From Angiostrongylus vasorum (lineage: Eukaryota > Nematoda > Chromadorea > Rhabditida > Metastrongylidae), in the NCBI GenBank assembly GCA_018806985.1, contig JADANN010000457.1, positions 434,001 through 498,000 of the forward strand: DNA of 64,000 nucleotides, in the 5' to 3' direction. Every line of letters starts with the position of its first letter. Position 1 is the stretch's first letter. Both the position numbers and the translations under genes were made by a program. This document shows, one piece after another, positions 23,046 through 34,758 of this stretch. The notes under the pieces are model-generated. The model was not told where the DNA came from. It made no database searches and was given only the letters and a program-made list of their open reading frames with translations.

Positions 23046-23453
23046 GTGTGCGTTACGATGCACTTTGACAGCTTATTTGTCTTGTATAAAGAAGATATGT
23101 CCGACAGTCCAGTCTGGAAAGCTTCTTACTGCGATAACCAAGATAAAGTTGATAAATACTTGTTTGTTGTAAGAGATGTGGCAGATTGTAGCTTCATGAA
23201 GACAATGTTATATTTTTCGCATCGATACTTTAACAAGCGGTGGCTCTTCAAGCTTAGTTCATTCTGTATTTTGATTCTTTTATGTGGAAATGTTGTAGAT
23301 TATGAAATACATTGCATCTATGGTCCATTAAATGAACTGCATCCAAGTGATATCCTCCCCAATATTGAGCAGGAAGGCCTTTATGTGGATAGGAATGAAA
23401 CAGGATGGTTGAATCCAAGTGTTTGTAACGAAGTCAAACGGAATTTTCATTGA
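23046..23453 (+). CDS. unassigned 135-codon ORF with one membrane segment
   Basis: Open for 405 bases between the convergent ends of rpn-7 and the methyltransferase. A hydrophobic stretch (LSSFCILILLCGNVV) at about residues 70-84 follows a basic region, like a signal anchor. No domain recognised. The length is unusual for this AT-rich DNA, but no splice context, homologue or regulatory signal supports it. It could be a small gene, an exon, or chance within 3' UTRs. Confidence 0.25.
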   Translation: MCVTMHFDSLFVLYKEDMSDSPVWKASYCDNQDKVDKYLFVVRDVADCSFMKTMLYFSHRYFNKRWLFKLSSFCILILLCGNVVDYEIHCIYGPLNELHPSDILPNIEQEGLYVDRNETGWLNPSVCNEVKRNFH

Positions 23454-23478
23454 AGGGAAGTCTCATATGACTCCATTC

Positions 23479-24482
23479 TCATGCATTATTTCTCCACAAT
23501 GCCGCATAGTATCCTTTTTCTCCCCTCGAAATCCGTGCATATGTGTGAGTCCCCGGTGCGCAATATGTGGCTTTCAACGAGGAGGAGAACAATCGGACTA
23601 ACAATGGCGCCTTCATAAGGAGGCTATCGTAACGTGCCGCTGTGCGTTCTATTCCTTCCAAAATATTGTCTGTAATGTCCTCCCAGTGTTCCTCGAAGAG
23701 TCCTGCACGAAGGGCCTGTTCACGAATTTGAGCGACCCTAAATTCTTTCTAGAATCTGCAGACAATTTGTGCGATTTGTGTACCAAGGTTTAGTCCTCAT
23801 TCACTATTTTTATGATCAAGGAACAATCGTCACCATTGAAATTCGTATTTGTTCAACCGACCTGAGATCTGTAGAGTAAGTCGGTCCAGCAAAGGTATCC
23901 ATCCTTCCGGAGTACTCTTGAGCACTCGCGAAAGAATTGTTCACAGTCAGCGTAGAGATGAGATGACTCGACATTTAGCACTGTTGGAAAACTACACTTT
24001 ACTGTTCCTAAAGAAACGGTGTGTTTCTTACCTATATCAATTTGACTACTTCTGTATGGTAGATGGTGTGCATCACCGGGAATTATGTCGGGATTTGGTA
24101 CCGCACATCGATCCACGCCATGTATCGGTCCGATTCTTGGATGAACTTTCTTAATCCATTTTATTCCTTCGCCCTGACCGCATCCCACGTCCAGTATTCG
24201 CAGTCCTTCTAGATCGGGGTAGTGGCTGTGCAGTTTGAGCGCTCGCTCGTACAGGAAATAATGTGGGCGATCCAAATCTGTTTCTGAAGAATACCTCTCG
24301 ACGAGAGCTCGCATCTGTTCGTCCTCCGTAGCAGATTCCTTTGTGGGCCAGTAACCAAGATTCATGAATTTGGTGCCGAAAGTTTGCGAGAGTTGGTTCA
24401 TCAATGGGTAGAGTATAAAACGATCGAAGATGAAGAACCAGAACCGTCGGGTAGCGTCGCTGACTATGTGTAGGAACCACAT
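23479..24482 (-). CDS. class I SAM-dependent methyltransferase
   Basis: Three exons on the reverse strand: 24482-24032, 23980-23862, 23748-23479, separated by introns of 51 and 113 bases, joining to 279 residues. A hydrophobic N-terminus with KFMNLGYWPT precedes the SAM-binding motif I LDVGCGQGEG at residues 97-106. A second motif with an acidic residue (IHGVDRC) follows, then the split motif that becomes DIVLNVESSHLY once the first intron is removed, then VLRKDGYLCWTDL. The NLGYW..ESSH pattern resembles the mycobacterial phthiotriol dimycocerosate methyltransferase-like group, known as uncharacterised enzymes in nematodes; the substrate here is unknown. The ATG at 24482 is the first in frame after an acceptor-like CAACAG, so an upstream exon is possible. 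Its 5' end faces TMA7, 147 bases away. Confidence 0.85.
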
Positions 24483-24629
24483 ATTCGCTGTTGATCATAG
24501 AAGGATTCTGAACATCGTCCAGAGTCCAAGACGTTATGTAATTATGCCAATCCAGAAGACTCAGACCGTCTGTCGATGATCATATCATTCATTCAGATAA
24601 TACAACAAGAGTGTAGATTACAGCCAATC
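24483..24629. promoter_or_regulatory. short shared 5' region of two divergent genes
   Basis: Only 147 bases separate the methyltransferase ATG (reverse) from the TMA7 ATG (forward), so both 5' flanks must fit here. No defined promoter element was recognised. A bidirectional promoter is inference. Confidence 0.4.
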
Positions 24630-24920
<291 letters not shown>

Positions 24921-25279
24921 TTCAGAGGCGCGATTTCTACGTACGTACCTCTCTTCTTACCTATTGTCCGTATTATAGTCTAATTTTACGCATAAATATT
25001 TGTCTTTCTTTATAGATCATGCAACTAAGACGTAACAGCAAAGTGAAAGTTCTTGTTTTTCAGCTGCTTTTGTTTTTTGAAGGTATAATTTCGAAAGCAG
25101 TCAATCAAGAGGTTGGCGTTACCTCATAACAAGACAAGAGCACGTACATTCGTTCTACTTGGCAATCAGAGATGATTTGCACACCTTTTAACACATTCGC
25201 TAGCAAGCTGGTTTTTCGACAATGGATGATTAGTTCTTGACTAGTGGAGTGTTTCAGGAGTTAAGCAGTTACAGATTAA

Positions 25280-25508
25280 TTATGGCGCAGTGGTCGGAGG
25301 CGCTCTGCAATACGTATGGGTTCGTTCCCGCGCTGCTTACCAGACTTGTTCCGAAGGGTACCAGCACTGGCTCGATACATCGATAGGCCACCGCGAGCCA
25401 TGGTAAAGGCCAGATATGCATTCATTCTCCTCCAATGGTTCTTAATGAGGTTGAATGCATAGCGCATAACTCAGGGATTGATCAATGCCGAGAGCTTTAT
25501 CCTTTATC
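25280..25508 (+). mobile_element. tRNA-derived SINE-I copy with internal deletion
   Basis: Head ATGGCGCAGTGGTCGGAGGC and box B GGTTCGTTCCC are kept. About 45 bases of the body (the CCTTCCATCCCTCC segment) are missing, so box B runs straight into ACCAGACTTGTTCCGAAG. Tail GAGAGCTTTATCCTTTATCC. Confidence 0.8.
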
Positions 25509-25725
25509 CTTTTGTCGAGTTATTGACCAGATTTCGCTCTATCATAGTAATTACTTGTCCATTTTTATACAGTGTCCATTCAAATTCAGACATGTCTGGA
25601 ACTAAAACTTCCAAAAGTTGATAACGGAATCGAGTTTCTTGGCCTTTCCAACGGAAAACCAGCAGTTGCAAACGTAAACGGGGGGACACCATCTTGTGCT
25701 GCTGGACGAAATTCCGCTTGTTCAT
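25504..25725 (-). other. unassigned reverse-strand ORF, weakly like an ADAMTS spacer end
   Basis: 73 codons ending at a stop next to the SINE tail. Segments such as LRLQLLVFRWKGQETRFRYQ and VPDMSEFEWTLY have the hydrophobic/charged pattern of the end of an ADAMTS-family spacer before a thrombospondin repeat. The fit is loose and no flanking exon is recognisable. It may be a gene fragment or chance. Confidence 0.2.
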
Positions 25726-27309
25726 TTGCTCTCGTGTTCGAGATATGAGCCTCGAAGCAATAAAGTGGAAGAACTACATGTCATGAGTTCTAGAAGATCA
25801 GAACCTTATCATGGTAAAACAAGAGAAATTTATAGTCCTGGCAATGATCTGGAGATTCTGACAATTTCCATCAAACTGTGAGATATGTTTATATAAATTT
25901 ATAAGCAGACATTGCTTTCTTATGACTCTTGTAAAGACCACAGCGTCACGAACGTGTTAGATAGGCTACAAGGTATTTTGGCTGGACTTCCTACATTGGT
26001 GCAAGTGCGGCACAGTACTGCGCATTTGATGCATTAAATCCTATCATCAGGAATGAAGTGGTAGGGTTAAAAAATTGATCTGAAGTACAATAAGTTAAAA
26101 ATTGGATTTGAAGTACGATAAAAGTGAAGATACTGTAAGGACTACGTCCCCTCGATTGCTGGAACTCTGCTCAGGCTTGTTCAATCTGACCACTATTATA
26201 TGTATGAAAGTAGATGTAAAAATGAGCAGTTGCTTTTTGTTTGTTGAGTATCTCCAACTTGTGATGCATTGAATGATTGCTGTGTAGCTGAGAGATGTAA
26301 CTCTTTCCACACGTAAAGAAACTACAGAGTAGTACGAGACCCGACAACAGTACCTTCTGGTGTATCCATACGTCTAATGCACAAAGATATCCTATTGATG
26401 TGACACATACTAAAAATAGCTCATGTTCTACGGCTTGGTGATGGTGGGTTCCGTCTTTTGCAGATATCTCAGCATCGCTGTAGTCGTATATCCTGCCATG
26501 AAAGTAAATAATGTGCAGTAGAGAAAAAAGCAAAAACTGTGGTTGTAAGGGAGTCTCCGGCACAAACGCCTTCTCGTTTTCTTCGTTTTGCGACTGCATA
26601 ATTTTGAATCCTCTTTTAATGCCTAGCAAGAGTTTGTACGATCAAAATGTCAGAGGAGTCAGATTCAGGGCTCTTCTTCTGTCCCACGTACGAATGGCAA
26701 TGGCTACGAATTTCTTGTTGCCACACTTTGGTCTGCACGTGATATAATACAAAAACTTCTGTGTCGGCTGTTTCAGCAGGTTCCATAGATCAATGCGATG
26801 TAATTTCTGATTGGTTAGTCAATGAAAAGGATTAATATTGATAAAACTTTGCTTTGCCCATGACAAGCATAACACAATCCCAAACGATGAATCCATTCAA
26901 AAAATTATCGAAAGCGTTCGGAGTCATTAAAACAGATACGTGTCTACCGAGTTAAACTTACAGTCATCATCGTGTCAGGCTTGTATTCAAGAAATAAAAC
27001 GCGTTTTTGATCATTGACTGAATCGCTCCCTCTCACTCCAAAACCCAAGACTTTTTCTCACCGAGAAAAAGAATCCGAAGGAGAGACATAAGGAAATTCA
27101 TTACTTATAGTCAGTAAAGTAGTCATACAATATCGAAGTAGACAATGTACATTTAGAATTTAATAAACAAGTGAAAGAAATCACCAGGTTCAAGCAACTG
27201 TATCTGATGTTGTAACAGACCTGAGGATCTACTAATTATGCTGAGCTACCAAAGTTGTGAGGATAAATACAACTTGTGAACATGGAAGCTGCCATCACAG
27301 TAATGATAC

Positions 27310-27963
27310 TTAGAATATCGTTGTTGCATTGTACTTGTTTTGCCAAAAAACAAGTATCAGGGTCACACCGTACATTCCTGCCGCTATCCAGCATTGCATT
27401 GCCTTCTCGCTATACTTGGTCTCAATATCTCTAAAAGAACAGGAATTACTGAGAGGTACACACCTACCTACAGATCACCATTGTATCTTACGAAGCTATT
27501 AGAATGTATTTTCATCCATAGCTCGTCCGATACCAGTGTTGCTTTTTTCTTTTTAAATCACCTACGTTTTAAAAACTTAACATTACTAGTTTACATTCTA
27601 CAAAATTACATGGTTTTACACAGTAATATAGTACAAGAAGTGCATCCATATTGCCATGTATGCCTTTTTTGCACAAGGAAAGAATGATGGCAAAATTGAT
27701 TTCACAGTCCTTTAGCTATCAATACGAAACAGAAAAACATAGAATGTGAGGACAAACTATGTGAATAACTACATAACTGGTTCTTAACCTTAATTTCAAA
27801 GAGTAAATAGGAAAGATAAACATACTCGACACTAGGCGTAACATGACCACCATCCTTGGTCTCTTCCGAGAAATGAAGATCAGGGAAGAGTGTCACAGCT
27901 TGTACGTAAAAGAACACACCCAGCAGACCCAGGAAAACCACGCCCCAAATAGACATCACCATA
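27310..27963 (-). CDS. RNASEK: ribonuclease kappa family membrane protein (5' exon not found)
   Basis: Two reverse-strand exons, 27963-27826 and 27430-27310, join in phase across a GT-AG intron. The first encodes a membrane segment matching the family (MSIWGVVFLGLLGVFFYVQA), followed by a luminal loop (LFPDLHFSEETKDGG). The second encodes KYSEKAMQCWIAAGMYGVTL, a second membrane segment and the C-terminus. Known family members are two-pass proteins of about 95-100 residues tied to endosomal/vacuolar function and endoribonuclease activity; about 86 residues are present here. The exon at 27963 begins with the third base of a codon, so a short first exon lies upstream, beyond 27965, and I could not identify it. 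Confidence 0.85.
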
Positions 27964-30900
27964 CTGAAACATGAAAACATTATTGCGTCGTGTTCACCAT
28001 ATTTAAAAATTTAAAATCATGCATATATTTTGCTAGTATCGTGTTTTAAAATACGAACATCGAGGCAGCCATGTAATGCTCTACGATTTTCAGTTGCGAA
28101 CGACACCATCGATTCACTATTCACTAGCGAAACAAATAATAATAACTGGACAAACCAGAGAAAGTGATCGCCCATCTAGAACAGCGAAGTGACTAGTGAC
28201 TTCGTAAACAAATCTCACTCGCAAAGTGATGATTACCCGGAACGAAATTTTATGAACGAAACTAGGCCAGACGCTCCATGCAGTCTAGTAGCTGTTTCAC
28301 ACAAAATAGCCAACATGTGTTGGTGGCAATGCATGTGTGCCCAGAAATAGTTGCGCTTTTCTACTCCGAATACTGCATATCCCAAACAAACTTTACTACT
28401 CTAAACATCGCCTGTTTCCAACTGAATCCTTCTCCGTTAATCGCATTCCTTTCCCAAATACGAGCTTTGATGCAAAGAAAAATGGAGAAGGTAAGCTTTG
28501 TGGGTTCCAGAAAATCAGAATTTCATCACCATAAAAGAAGATGACTTCTATCTCGCAAACAAAGATATGCACAATCTTCTAGTTCTTAGTGTAATCTACA
28601 AAATTCACCAACGGCTGAGAGGTAATGATTAAAACTCGGAAGCGACATCATCTCCACATCGCATGATTCCCAAAGAGGGCACACCATCCCGTAAATGTTA
28701 AACACAAAATTATAACTGAGAAAGTACTTTGGAAAATCTGTTTAACCCTTATGGGAAGAGGGAAAAGAGATTGGAATAGGAAAGAGCGATAGGAAAAGGC
28801 CTGTTGCTCTTTCCTATTCCAATCTCTCAGTTCTCAACTCTTCAAGTTTCCCTAATTAGTGGGAAATTGTCGGAAATTATCCAAAACCACCCAAAAGTTG
28901 ACGCGTTTAAAATGACAATGAAACAAACGAAACCTACCATCGGCCATCCAAGAATACGGTTAATTAGTGCGCATATTAGATATTTTATTAAGCCTCATCG
29001 CTATCTCTACTAAGGACATTCAACAAGACCATACGTACATCTTCGATGAATACGTGAAGGACATCTTTGAAACCCGGAAAACCGAATTTAACAGATTGAT
29101 TTCTCTGGACTATATTCAAAGGATTCACTAAAAAGTGCGACAAAAAAGCCAGACATACTTCACGTAAACTCTTGTTGAATACTGAACAAGAAGCGCGAAC
29201 AGCTAGAGATGGATGTCATTCGGTTTGAACTGGTTGACGGTCTTCTTGCTCAGCATGGAGAGAAGAACAAAGAATTCAGCGAAAGGGCCCAGTGAGTACT
29301 TTGTAAGGAGGACAACGATGAAAGCTGAATTGTAGCACGGTGAACTGCCTTATTCGACTCGATGACTGTCTTCAATTCAGCAACATCAAAAGCATTAAAA
29401 AGACCTGCCAACGTACTCAGTAGCAACCTGGCATTAACGCTGAGACCCTCCAGAAATTTTAGCTTCCAATAGTCTGCAAACATTGTCTTACACTGAAATT
29501 CTGAGGGAACATTCATTTAGTGAGAAAAAGAAACAACATGTTGCAATGAAATACAGTAGACTGGGGAACTTCTGGAGGAAGATTTCGAAGAGTATCATTA
29601 AGTGAATGTAGTGATCTGTCTATGTCTTGTAACCTACTTCGTTCTTCCAGAATTTCCTTCTATGTGATCGTTTCGAAATCTGATGACTGTAGCGAAGTCG
29701 GAAGAAAATCGTTATCAGTTACATGTGTCTGTGACGACAACGAGAGCAGACCCAACCATCAGAAAAAAGGAACAAACAGTAGACTTGATGAGGTCTTCTA
29801 GATGCGTGGCCCTCCCCCCCAACGAGATCTTCCAGAAGCATGGACAGAGGTTACGGACACTACAAGTATTTAAATATTACATTTTTCTGGACGAACAACC
29901 AACTAGTCGGCTCTGGTTGATGAGCACTTATTCAAAGATTTAAAAAAAAAACATCTAGAAAAATGCATGCTATACATGGATGAAGACATACCAGAAGGCG
30001 GACATCTTGGGACCCATCAGCGGACATAACTTCCGCATTCTAGCTATCTGAAATAAACGTATACAGCCACAGTATCAAATCTTTCAACGAAAACGGTGCG
30101 TAAAAAACGAGTAGAGCATAATCACGTACACAGAGATTTGCAGTGGAAAAGCACCTATGCCAACTTTACAAGCACCTAGGACTGTAAGTAGGAACGGAAA
30201 GGAATCGTCTTAGACTTGAACCGTCAAAAAGTCTGGTACGAAAACACAAAGCGAGCCCAGCCCACTGTCCCATCACCGTGAATTCCCGTAGTGGCACGAT
30301 CCATCGTTGCTCACCCACGGCAACAGGGTCACAGAAAGATGGGCGTGTCCGACGGTTTTTGACCGCATACACTTCCGCACACTCTATCGAATACGCCACA
30401 CTGCAGACCAATTATCTCCTATATCCGGAGGTATTTTGGATTTCCTGTTGTTGACCATCTGATGGGCAGACTGTACATGGACAGACAGTTAAGTATTTGA
30501 GAGAGAACTTGTGAACAGCTCTCAGAACTCATGCGGGCGATCTGTGGGACGTATGGCGTGTACTGGAGAGGAATCGATCTCTGGTTCTGTCGGTGTGGGC
30601 AGTTGAAGACCGTCGGAGCACTCACTCGGCAATTTTCCGATTGGTTTTTCGTCCATGTCGCCTATTTTTTTTAACATTATCGATTTTTAGGCTGTTCTAG
30701 GGCAGTTTTTGATTGAATATGGATGCCTGCTTGGTGTCCAAATTGGTGAGGCAAATTTTCCGTGGGCTTTTTTCTGTTTTTCATCGCCGGGTGAGTGGAA
30801 AGTCACGTGGTTGGCGTTTCACTGCTGGTACTTCACTACGAGAATCAGTCCCTTTTTCGTGGTTTCTCATATGCTTCGTCCATTGTCCTGTGTTTCTTCT

Positions 30901-31165
30901 AGGTAGCCTCTTCAATTTCACGCATGTGGTGCTTACTTTGCAGAACAGATGTTCCACTTTCAAGTTCTACTGATCAAACAGGGGAGTCAGCTTGGCGCTT
31001 TGGTCAGTCCCACTAGGAAGGGGAGCATTCTTTCTGCTCAGTTATTGCCATATTCCTTTTTAAATAATTTTTAATTGGTTAACTGAACCAAGCAACAATA
31101 AGCGGGGAAATTCGGATATTTAGAAGTATGGCGTCTTTCTTGACGAAATATTTATTGGGTAAGCG
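27964..31165. other. about 3 kb without a supportable gene
   Basis: The missing first exon of the RNase kappa gene should be in the left part. Short ORFs at 28278-28544, 28804-29013, 29250-29516 (reverse), 29683-29943 and 30713-30973 have no recognisable domains. A segment at 28470-28540 resembles 40140-40185 (TTTGTGGGTTCCAGAAAATC versus TTTGGTGGGCTCCAGAAAGT), which suggests an unnamed dispersed repeat. A perfect hairpin is listed separately. Confidence 0.5.
28766..28827. repeat. perfect 22 bp inverted repeat, 18-base loop
   Basis: The left arm 28766-28787 and the right arm 28806-28827 (both within GAGATTGGAATAGGAAAGAG and its complement) are exact reverse complements over 22 bases. The loop contains AGGAAAAGGCCT, which can pair further at its ends. 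Confidence 0.9.
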
Positions 31166-31167
31166 TT

Positions 31168-31555
31168 GTAAGCCTCCCAACGGTTTATCGCCTCGTCGTG
31201 GCTGGGAGGTATTCCTGGGTGTCGGGCTGCAATGTACAGCGGGGGAATTCATCACCCCTGCTGGGTCTCCCCAATTTGAGTGGGAATCTAGCGTTTCCAT
31301 CAGGAAGCCAGCTAAGAGTAAACCAATACCAGGATCCACCACCTTCCTGGTATCAAACTAGTTACGTGGCGGCAAATCTCCCTCTGATCCAAGACTGCCT
31401 GTGGTGGTGATGATGACGACCGAGGCACACTTTGGCCACGGTGACCTAGGACTCCAGGGAAACACAGTGGCTAAACCAGCAAATTTCCGGAGAATGGAAA
31501 TTATGCTAGGGGTCCGCACAATCAGTGAGGGTGGATCATCCAAGTGTCCAAGTAG
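31168..31555 (+). repeat. repeat B, full-length copy
   Basis: Best complete copy. The head has the hairpin CCTCCCA...TGGGAGG around TTTATCGCCTCGTCGTGGC, then GGTGTCGGGCTGCAATGTAC, CCATCAGGAAGCCAGC, CTTCCTGGTATCAAACTAGT and the tail GAATGGAAATTATGCTAGGG to GTCCAAGTAGG. Confidence 0.8.
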
Positions 31556-31802
31556 GTAATTGTTGTTGAGACCGCATGAGACCTCATGACTCGATCTTGT
31601 TTGAGAAAAACTTTATTGCTGCACTTTTGCCTAAGCCAAAAAATACGTCCAGTTCAGTACGAGAATCACTACGGCTCTAGAGCGAAGCCGTCCTTAATGT
31701 TTTGAGACAGTTTAACCTATCATGTCTTCGTTTGTGTTTGTGTGGTGTTTCCTTATACGATGACATTTCGATAGTGATATCGATATCGTGATTGGAGTTC
31801 AC

Positions 31803-31809
31803 GTTTCAG
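31803..31809 (+). promoter_or_regulatory. putative spliced-leader acceptor at the V-ATPase e start
   Basis: GTTTCAG lies directly before the ATG at 31810, leaving no 5' UTR. This is the arrangement of many trans-spliced nematode mRNAs and decides the start. A cis-intron with an upstream non-coding exon is the alternative. Confidence 0.45.
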
Positions 31810-33629
31810 ATGGGTGTGGTCATCCCTCTCGTGGCGGTGACTGCATTTTGGTTACTCATCGGCATTGGTGGTCCATTACTTGTTCCCAAAGGACCCAACA
31901 GGGGTATGCTCTGTCCTCGTTTCTTATAGAAAATCCTTGAGGGTTTGATGTTCTATTCTACGATATTCGGAATTACTTCCATTACCATTACTTTAATCTA
32001 TGTATACCATTCGTTTTTATGAGAAACTCTTGCTTTTAGGAATCATTCAGACTATGATCATCATGACTGCCGTCTGCTGCCATCTTTTCTGGATCATGGT
32101 ACGTATTGGAAATTTTTTGTAGTCGTACAGCCTTTTAATTTACAAAAGGAAAACTTCCTGGTTAGTTGATGAAGTACTAGGATTCTGGTATATGAAAGTC
32201 CATTTAGCATTAAGTGCAAGTCATTGTTGATTGTAGATGCTTTTATATCTGAGATCCTCGGAGCTAGGAGTAAATAAATGCCAAGTATTCCCACCATTTC
32301 GGAAGAGAACTAATCGCACTGCAGCAAATGTTCTCCCGATTCACCTTGGTCACTATTTGTAGCAGTGCTCTGGCAAGCTTCTAGAACGGTAATTCCGACA
32401 TTGGACTGGAAGAAATATTGTGAAAACAAGGTGAACATCTTGATTAGCTTTTACTAACATGAGCTGTGATCATGCATTTCAAGTTAGATTGGCAATTGGA
32501 ACTTTGACAGTTTGTCTTTAGAACAATCATGCAAGCCCCATCATAGTTGCCATTGGACTGATACCAGAACGCTTGTTTGCACAATATTTCTTCGAGTCAA
32601 ATGTCAGAATTACCGCTCTAGAAGCTTGTCAGGGCATTACTACAAATGGTGGCCAAGGTGAATCGGGCGATCATTTGCTGTCCTGCGATTAGTTTCCTTC
32701 CAAAATGGTGGGGATGCCTGGCATTTATTTGCTGATAGCTCCGAGGATCTCAGAAAAGTCCGACTGATCCGCATATACAAACTTGCTGTGATCAATTGTT
32801 GTAAAATCTGGTTAGCTACACAGAAAATGGAGCAAGGCGGAGTGATTGAGAAGAAAAGGATATCGTGCAGAACTTGTTTCTTTTCATTGAATACGTGCTG
32901 AACTTCTGACTATACTTCGAGTACTATGTTAAACCTTAATATTTTCTCACAATGACTTTTATTTTTTGAACTCTACGATGTAAAGAAACTGAGCTGATTT
33001 TCGTTTCATAAGTTTAAGCATTGGCTGTTTTGGGAGTTGACGTTTTACCCGTTACGTTGAACGTAAGCAAACGCTATTGTTATTCAGTGTACAAAAAGCA
33101 ACAGTTTGTAATTCATTTTTGAGATTTCAGGATAGATATTATTGGGAAGAACGTTTGAGAGCACTCAGCAAAAACAGTAGTATTAAGTAAACTTCAGTAA
33201 AGGAATTGCTATTTCAGTTTGCTTAAGAATTAGTCGCTCAATTTCTTTAGATTGGTTAGAATTTATTGAGTGTTTCTTATTGATCCAGTTATCTTATAAT
33301 TCCAATTATAAGTCGATACACTGACACCAGCCTGTTGCAACGCTTACTGTTTCCTTTACAACCTTCTTTCTTACGCCCTTGTTAGAGATTAACTACTCCT
33401 TTACATTACGGCATTATCAGTTTCATGCTTTTTGCTTGTTTTGGTCAACTTCGCTAAAAATGCTGAAAATTATGGGTGTGGAGTGCAAATCGCAATAACA
33501 GTACTATTGTTTTAGATATACCTGCATCAGCTTAATCCTCTCATTGGCCCCCAAATCAATGTGAAAACTATCCGTTGGATCTCCTTGAAGTGGGGCGACT
33601 CTCCAACTCCTGTTCCACTTGGATCGTAA
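31810..33629 (+). CDS. vha-17: V-type proton ATPase subunit e (ATP6V0E family)
   Basis: Small two-pass subunit of the membrane Vo sector of the vacuolar proton pump, needed for assembly and acidification. Exons 31810-31903, 32040-32098 and 33516-33629 join to 88 residues, near the usual 80. Conserved core: [15 protein letters not shown] across the first intron, the membrane segment with [10 protein letters not shown], then [19 protein letters not shown] after the second intron. The N-terminal membrane segment starts at residue 3 ([19 protein letters not shown]). The last intron is long (1.4 kb) and holds no recognised element. Convergent with the GON-1-like gene, whose stop is 1.1 kb away. 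Confidence 0.95.
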
Positions 33630-34758
33630 GCGTGGATAGCTCGTTAGTCTTCTCACGAAGTTGATTTTTTATGGTCAAAGTTTAGTTAGTACTTTAAAAC
33701 CTGTATTCCGAATGCTCTTCGGTCACATTCTCCATGGAGCGAACGTGTGCCTGAAGTTTTGTCATGACTTTGATACTGTACTTGCTTTAGCTATCTTATG
33801 AGTATTACCTTTTTCAGTGTTCACTTACTGACTATGTTCAATCAATTTATCATCAGCTGTTACATTCGTAGTCGGATTCTTTCGGTACTATGAAGAATTT
33901 CCACGACATTACCTTTGAATTGTCATTTGCGCGTATTAGAAACCCAGGTTTCCACTCGTACATTCCGTGTCATTTTTTCAATTTTACGAGGATAAATCTT
34001 CTACTGCATATATAATAATTTACCTTTATAACTCTTTAAAGCTATAACAATACGATTTGCACTCTTACAGGCAGAAATAGAATGATTATGCATGGCAGTA
34101 TTTAAAGCAAATGTGACTTAATAATTAAAATGAAAAATTATAAATAACAAAGTTGAGAGTGAACAGTATCGAATGAACAACCGTAAAAAATCTGTTTTGT
34201 GTGAGTGAGAGACGAAGCAGATTGGCAGCATTGGGAAGTAGTAGTTATCATATGAGGCATATATTGACAGTTATATTCACAGTCGCATGGGGAAAGGAAA
34301 AGACAGCAAAGACTGAGTGAATGAAGCAATGAAGTAATACTCACTAAGAAAGTGCTCCTACCCTTTTGGGCAAAACAAAATGCGAAGGTTATGCCTAAAT
34401 TTTTGAGCACAAGAAAGCAGTACGTGAAAGGCAGGTTCAAGAAAAAAAGCCTAGAAAAGAATGATAATCTAACATATTCAAATCAAAAAGAAAAATCAAT
34501 AAGTGCGTGAACAGAGTAAAGTAAAAATACAGCAATAGCACAGGACGACATCGAATAATTCGAAGTGGGCAGTGAATAAGAGAAATGGCTAGTATAGTGC
34601 CCGGTGAGTAGTGAAGTGTAAAGTATCGGCTCATAAAACAATAAACGAATAAACAAAATCACAAATACTGCAACAGATCACCTACATTTCACTATTAATG
34701 GAACAATCATGCTTTCCTAAAAGGTTTTGGTGAGATGTACATGGCGGGATGGCAGTTG
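33630..34758. other. 1.1 kb between convergent genes, no gene seen
   Basis: AT-rich. It should contain both 3' UTRs. Reverse ORFs at 34138-34440 and 34437-34634 are leucine/cysteine-rich chance-type reads with no domain. Confidence 0.5.

Larger units (their letters stand above)
24921..27309. other. intergenic stretch: SINE, short ORF, repeat remnant
   Basis: Beyond the SINE at 25280 and the ORF at 25504-25725, I find only a repeat C end remnant at about 26455-26520 (CTCAGCATCGCTGTAGTCG and ATCCTGCCATGAAA). The 152-codon reverse ORF over 26171-26629 runs through that remnant and is not supported as a gene. Confidence 0.5.

Noticed and set aside
26171..26629. 152-codon reverse ORF
   Set aside because: It crosses a repeat C end remnant, contains no recognisable domain and is rich in His, Ser and Leu without pattern.
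28804..30630. Possible LTR-retrotransposon (Pao/Gypsy) polyprotein remnants
   Set aside because: Scattered fragments give no protease, reverse transcriptase or integrase motif I can point to.
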